Of a stretch of 6,975 nt of DNA, positions 5,129 through 6,975 are shown piece by piece. The first letter of the stretch is position 1, and the number at the start of each line of letters is the position of its first letter. A model generated the notes under the pieces. It searched no databases, was not told the origin of the DNA, and worked only from the letters and a program-made list of their open reading frames with translations. A program made the translations under genes and the position numbers. Where the stretch lies: the NCBI GenBank assembly GCA_900549275.1, contig URNU01000072.1, positions 1 through 6,975 of the forward strand. The letters run 5' to 3'. The stretch is from an uncultured Collinsella sp. Its GTDB lineage: Bacteria; Actinomycetota; Coriobacteriia; Coriobacteriales; Coriobacteriaceae.

Positions 5129-5150
5129 GGATGGTAAGCAGATCCCGGCG

Positions 5151-5157
5151 AAGGGAG
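5151..5157 (+). promoter_or_regulatory. Ribosome-binding site supporting the GTG start of the RAYT-like gene
   Basis: AAGGGAG lies 4 bases before GTG at 5162. The protein N-terminus from this GTG aligns well with the family start, which supports the unusual start codon. Confidence 0.65.
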
Positions 5158-5161
5158 CGCC

Positions 5162-5971
5162 GTGCAGCGCGTTTGGAAAACGATCACCGGTTTTTACCAT
5201 GTTTGTGCCCGCGGTAGGGGCAGGCAGCTGATCTTTGAGAGTGATAAGGATCGGTGGGAGTTTTTGGAGCTGATGTGCGAGTGCTGCCGCGATGCCCAGG
5301 TGACGATTGTGGCGTGGTGTCTCATGAGCGACTACGTGGATCTGGTGCTTTTGGATTATGAGGACAAAATGAGCGCAGTCATGCAGCGGCTACTGTTGAC
5401 GTATGCTCGTCGGTTCAATAAGCGCACTGGACGCGCGGGCTGCCTGTTTCGTGAACGTTTTGAGCGCTGCTCGCTCGATACCGACTGGCAGGTGATGGAG
5501 GCTATTCGCTCTGTACACGCCGATCCACAGGAAGCGGGCATGAGCCTAATCGAGCGTTATCCCTGGAGCAGCTTTGCGGAGCATCTGCACGCTTTCGACA
5601 GTGATGCGGCCGATGTCACGAGGGGATTTTCCGATCCTTCTTGCGTGCTTGAGCTTTTTGGTTCTGCCGAGGGCTTTATTGCCTATTCGCTTTTGACGCC
5701 CGACGGCGGCGAGCCGGCGCAGTGCGATATGAAAGAGACGGAGTGGGAACGCCACGCCTTTGCCGACAAGTTGGCGAAGAGCCTCGGGGTTCCGCTCCGC
5801 GGGGCTAAAGCCGCACCGCCGGCGCGGCGCGATAACGTTATTGTTGGATTACACGATGCCGGTTTTACGGTGCGCCAGATTGAGCGGTATACGGGGATCA
5901 GCAAGAGCACCGTCTCTCGTATTGTGCGTGCTTATGCGCAGGTGGACGCGCAGGCCGTGGGCTCGAAATAA
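5162..5971 (+). CDS. RAYT/IS200-like transposase-derived protein with lost catalytic residues and C-terminal HTH
   Basis: This is a 269-residue protein. The first part (about 1-140) matches the Y1 REP-associated transposase fold: FYHVCARGRGRQLIF (11-25), AWCLM (51-55), GCLFRERF (93-100) and YPWSSF (133-138). Active members carry an NHVHL-type HUH motif; here it reads DYVDL (57-61), so both metal-binding histidines are replaced (Tyr58, Asp60). The catalytic tyrosine of the RYIHLNPVRAG block is also gone: the block reads RSVHADPQEAG (116-126), with Ser117 in its place. Residues 223-258 form a helix-turn-helix (TVRQIERYTGISKSTVSRIVRAY core) like those of resolvases and regulators. The frame is intact, with a ribosome site before the GTG start. 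Single-strand cleavage is very unlikely; DNA binding as a domesticated regulator is the best inference. The codon use is mixed and unlike the NifU-like operon. It converges on sufU. Confidence 0.85.
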   Translation: MQRVWKTITGFYHVCARGRGRQLIFESDKDRWEFLELMCECCRDAQVTIVAWCLMSDYVDLVLLDYEDKMSAVMQRLLLTYARRFNKRTGRAGCLFRERFERCSLDTDWQVMEAIRSVHADPQEAGMSLIERYPWSSFAEHLHAFDSDAADVTRGFSDPSCVLELFGSAEGFIAYSLLTPDGGEPAQCDMKETEWERHAFADKLAKSLGVPLRGAKAAPPARRDNVIVGLHDAGFTVRQIERYTGISKSTVSRIVRAYAQVDAQAVGSK

Positions 5972-6019
5972 AGGTAGAAAAGAAAATGGCCGAATCGCGA
6001 AAGTTAAGCGATTCGGCCA
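5972..6019 (-). terminator. Intrinsic terminator of sufS-sufU, shared with the convergent gene
   Basis: TGGCCGAATCGC (5987-5998) and GCGATTCGGCCA (6008-6019) form a perfect 12-bp stem with a 9-base loop. On the minus strand it is followed by ATTTTCTTTTCT, a good U-rich tail. It lies about 30 bases after the sufU stop and 15 after the RAYT-like stop. The plus-strand side lacks a clean T-run, so termination in that direction is probably weaker. Confidence 0.85.
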
Positions 6020-6047
6020 ACAGAATTCTTCAGATTTGAGACAAATA

Positions 6048-6482
6048 TTACTGATTATTTTGCCCCTCGAGCATACCGTCGAGGGTACGCCAGGCGAGCT
6101 CGGCGCACTTGACGCGGGCGGGCATGTGCGAGATGTCCTGAAGCTGGGTAGCTTCGTCCAGGTCTTCCAGGTCTTCCTCGGAGAGCTGCTCGCCGCGGAT
6201 CATGGCCAGGAAAAGCCCTGCCAGGCGGCGTGCCTCCTCGACCGTCTCGCCGGTGATGAGGTCGGCCATGATATCGGCGCTGGCCTGGCTGATGGCGCAG
6301 CCATGACCGGTAAATGAGGCCTCCTCGATCACGCCGTTCTCGACACGCAGCTGCAAGGTGAGCTCGTCGCCGCAGCTGGGGTTGATGCCTTCGTGCTCGT
6401 GCGTGGGGGCATCCATCTCGTACTTGTAGTCGGGGTGCGAGTTGTGCTCCATAAACGTGGTGGAGGTGTAGAGGTTACCCAT
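6048..6482 (-). CDS. sufU: SufU, zinc-dependent sulfur-transfer/scaffold partner of SufS
   Basis: This 144-residue cytoplasmic protein of the IscU/SufU fold takes persulfide sulfur from SufS and passes it to Fe-S assembly. INPSCGD (33-39) provides Cys37 and Asp39, GHGCAIS (59-65) provides Cys62, and HMPARVKCAELAW (119-131) provides Cys126. These four residues match the Zn ligands of Bacillus subtilis SufU. The segment between about 85 and 118 corresponds to the extra loop that separates SufU from IscU. The ATG at 6482 lies inside the last codons of sufS, an 8-base overlap, with GGAG 8 bases upstream, so translation is probably coupled. An earlier in-frame ATG exists but would read through sufS in another frame and is rejected. 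The gene ends at the shared terminator and is likely the last gene of a suf operon. Confidence 0.95.
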   Translation of the reverse strand: MGNLYTSTTFMEHNSHPDYKYEMDAPTHEHEGINPSCGDELTLQLRVENGVIEEASFTGHGCAISQASADIMADLITGETVEEARRLAGLFLAMIRGEQLSEEDLEDLDEATQLQDISHMPARVKCAELAWRTLDGMLEGQNNQ

Positions 6483-6975
6483 TGAACGTGCTCCAAACGT
6501 GATGCAGACCGGCGATGAACTTGTCGATGTCGGCCTTGTCGTTGTAGAAGGCCACGCTGGCGCGGCAGCAGGCGAGGTTCTCGACGCCCAGCCAGGTAAG
6601 CAGCGGCTGCGCGCAGTGGTGACCGGCGCGGATGCACACGCCGTCCATGTCCATGATGCTCGCGACATCGTGCGGGTGGATGCCCTTGACGTTAAAGCTC
6701 ACGACGCCGTGGTGGTTGTCCCAGTAGATCGAGCCGATGATCTGGACAAAGTCGAGCTGCATGAGCTCGCCCATCAGATAGTGGACGAGTGCCTGCTCGC
6801 GTGCCTGGATGTTTTCGTAGCCTACCGTGTTGACCAGGTAGTCAAGCGCCGCGCCCGTGGCGAAGATGCCGGCGGCGTCCTGCGTGCCGGCCTCGAATTT
6901 CTCGGGGACGGGCGCCCAGACGGCGTCCTGCTCGGTGACCGAGTCGATCATCTCGCCGCCGGTAAGCATGGGCGG
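6475..6975 (-). CDS. sufS: SufS cysteine desulfurase, C-terminal part (5' end outside window)
   Basis: The visible 166 residues are the C-terminal part of a type II (SufS/CsdA group) cysteine desulfurase, a PLP enzyme that converts cysteine to alanine and holds the sulfur as a persulfide. Full family members are about 400-415 residues, so more than half, including the PLP lysine, lies beyond the right edge. Visible landmarks are TGGEMI near the window edge, KFEAGTQ, the active-site loop RAGHHCAQPL with the catalytic Cys, and CRASVAFYN near the C-terminus. An additional Cys pair (ACC) precedes RAS. The frame has no break. Overlap with sufU by 8 bases supports a joint SufS-SufU unit. In related bacteria sufCBD often lie upstream; that cannot be seen here. 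Confidence 0.95.
   Translation of the reverse strand, partial: PPMLTGGEMIDSVTEQDAVWAPVPEKFEAGTQDAAGIFATGAALDYLVNTVGYENIQAREQALVHYLMGELMQLDFVQIIGSIYWDNHHGVVSFNVKGIHPHDVASIMDMDGVCIRAGHHCAQPLLTWLGVENLACCRASVAFYNDKADIDKFIAGLHHVWSTFNG

Larger units (their letters stand above)
4770..5161. other. 392-bp divergent intergenic region, no gene recognised
   Basis: This region separates the minus-strand NifU-like operon from the plus-strand RAYT-like gene. It contains the palindromes CCCTTTGAAAGGG (4832-4844), TTTCAATTGAAA (4929-4940) and CCGTCGACGG (5069-5078), plus CCGT/ACGG arms at 5041-5054. It also has an AT-rich TTATAATA block at 4861-4868. A plus-strand reading frame at 5004-5231 overlaps the next gene and has no recognisable content. 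For two genes this is a long spacer, consistent with separate and possibly regulated promoters. Confidence 0.55.

Noticed and set aside
5004..5231. A 75-codon plus-strand frame before and into the RAYT-like gene
   Set aside because: Arg-rich translation without a domain. It overlaps the well-supported RAYT-like start in another frame and has no clear ribosome site.
6483..6668. An N-terminal extension of SufU from an upstream ATG
   Set aside because: It would translate sufS coding sequence in a wrong frame. The start at 6482 has its own GGAG site and matches the family N-terminus.

Overview
The window is GC-rich bacterial chromosomal DNA with short intergenic gaps. It most likely comes from a Coriobacteriia actinobacterium, and a gut Collinsella-type organism fits best. 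The placement rests on gene content and style and is an inference: a SufS-SufU cysteine desulfurase/scaffold pair, a GGGtGRT protein beside a NifU-like scaffold, and an IS200/RAYT-type protein. There is no 16S or ribosomal protein gene here to confirm it.

Left part (1-2054, minus strand). A ROK-family sugar kinase, probably a fructokinase, runs off the left edge. Upstream of it, separated by a strong hairpin terminator (807-847), is a complete fold-type I PLP aminotransferase of the methionine/kynurenine aminotransferase group. Its leader carries an inverted repeat that reaches into the Shine-Dalgarno sequence.

Middle part (2055-3011). A good sigma-70-type promoter drives a plus-strand tRNA-His(GTG)/tRNA-Lys(CTT) pair that ends in a U-tailed terminator. 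About 600 bases without an intact gene follow. They hold two copies of a 70-bp-period hairpin element, two further hairpins sharing a CCTTAGG core, and a short minus-strand stretch that looks like the broken N-terminal dinucleotide-binding region of a flavoprotein. A terminator belonging to the next operon closes the stretch.

Central operon (3012-4769, minus strand). A NifU-like Fe-S scaffold protein and a GGGtGRT protein are co-transcribed. Both have extreme codon bias (no AAA Lys or TTT Phe codon seen), which points to high expression. The role of the pair is not established. It is the least understood conserved unit here.

Right part (4770-6975). A 392-bp divergent intergenic region separates that operon from a plus-strand gene for a protein descended from a Y1/HUH (RAYT, IS200-like) transposase. 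Both catalytic histidines and the catalytic tyrosine are replaced, and a C-terminal helix-turn-helix is present, so it looks like a domesticated DNA-binding protein. It converges on the minus-strand sufS-sufU pair, whose genes overlap by 8 bases. A shared hairpin terminator lies between them. SufS (C-terminal part only) and SufU together supply sulfur for Fe-S cluster assembly; the rest of a suf operon is expected beyond the right edge.

The best candidates for something undescribed are the catalytically dead RAYT-HTH protein, the GGGtGRT/NifU-like pair, and the structured repeat cluster downstream of the tRNAs.
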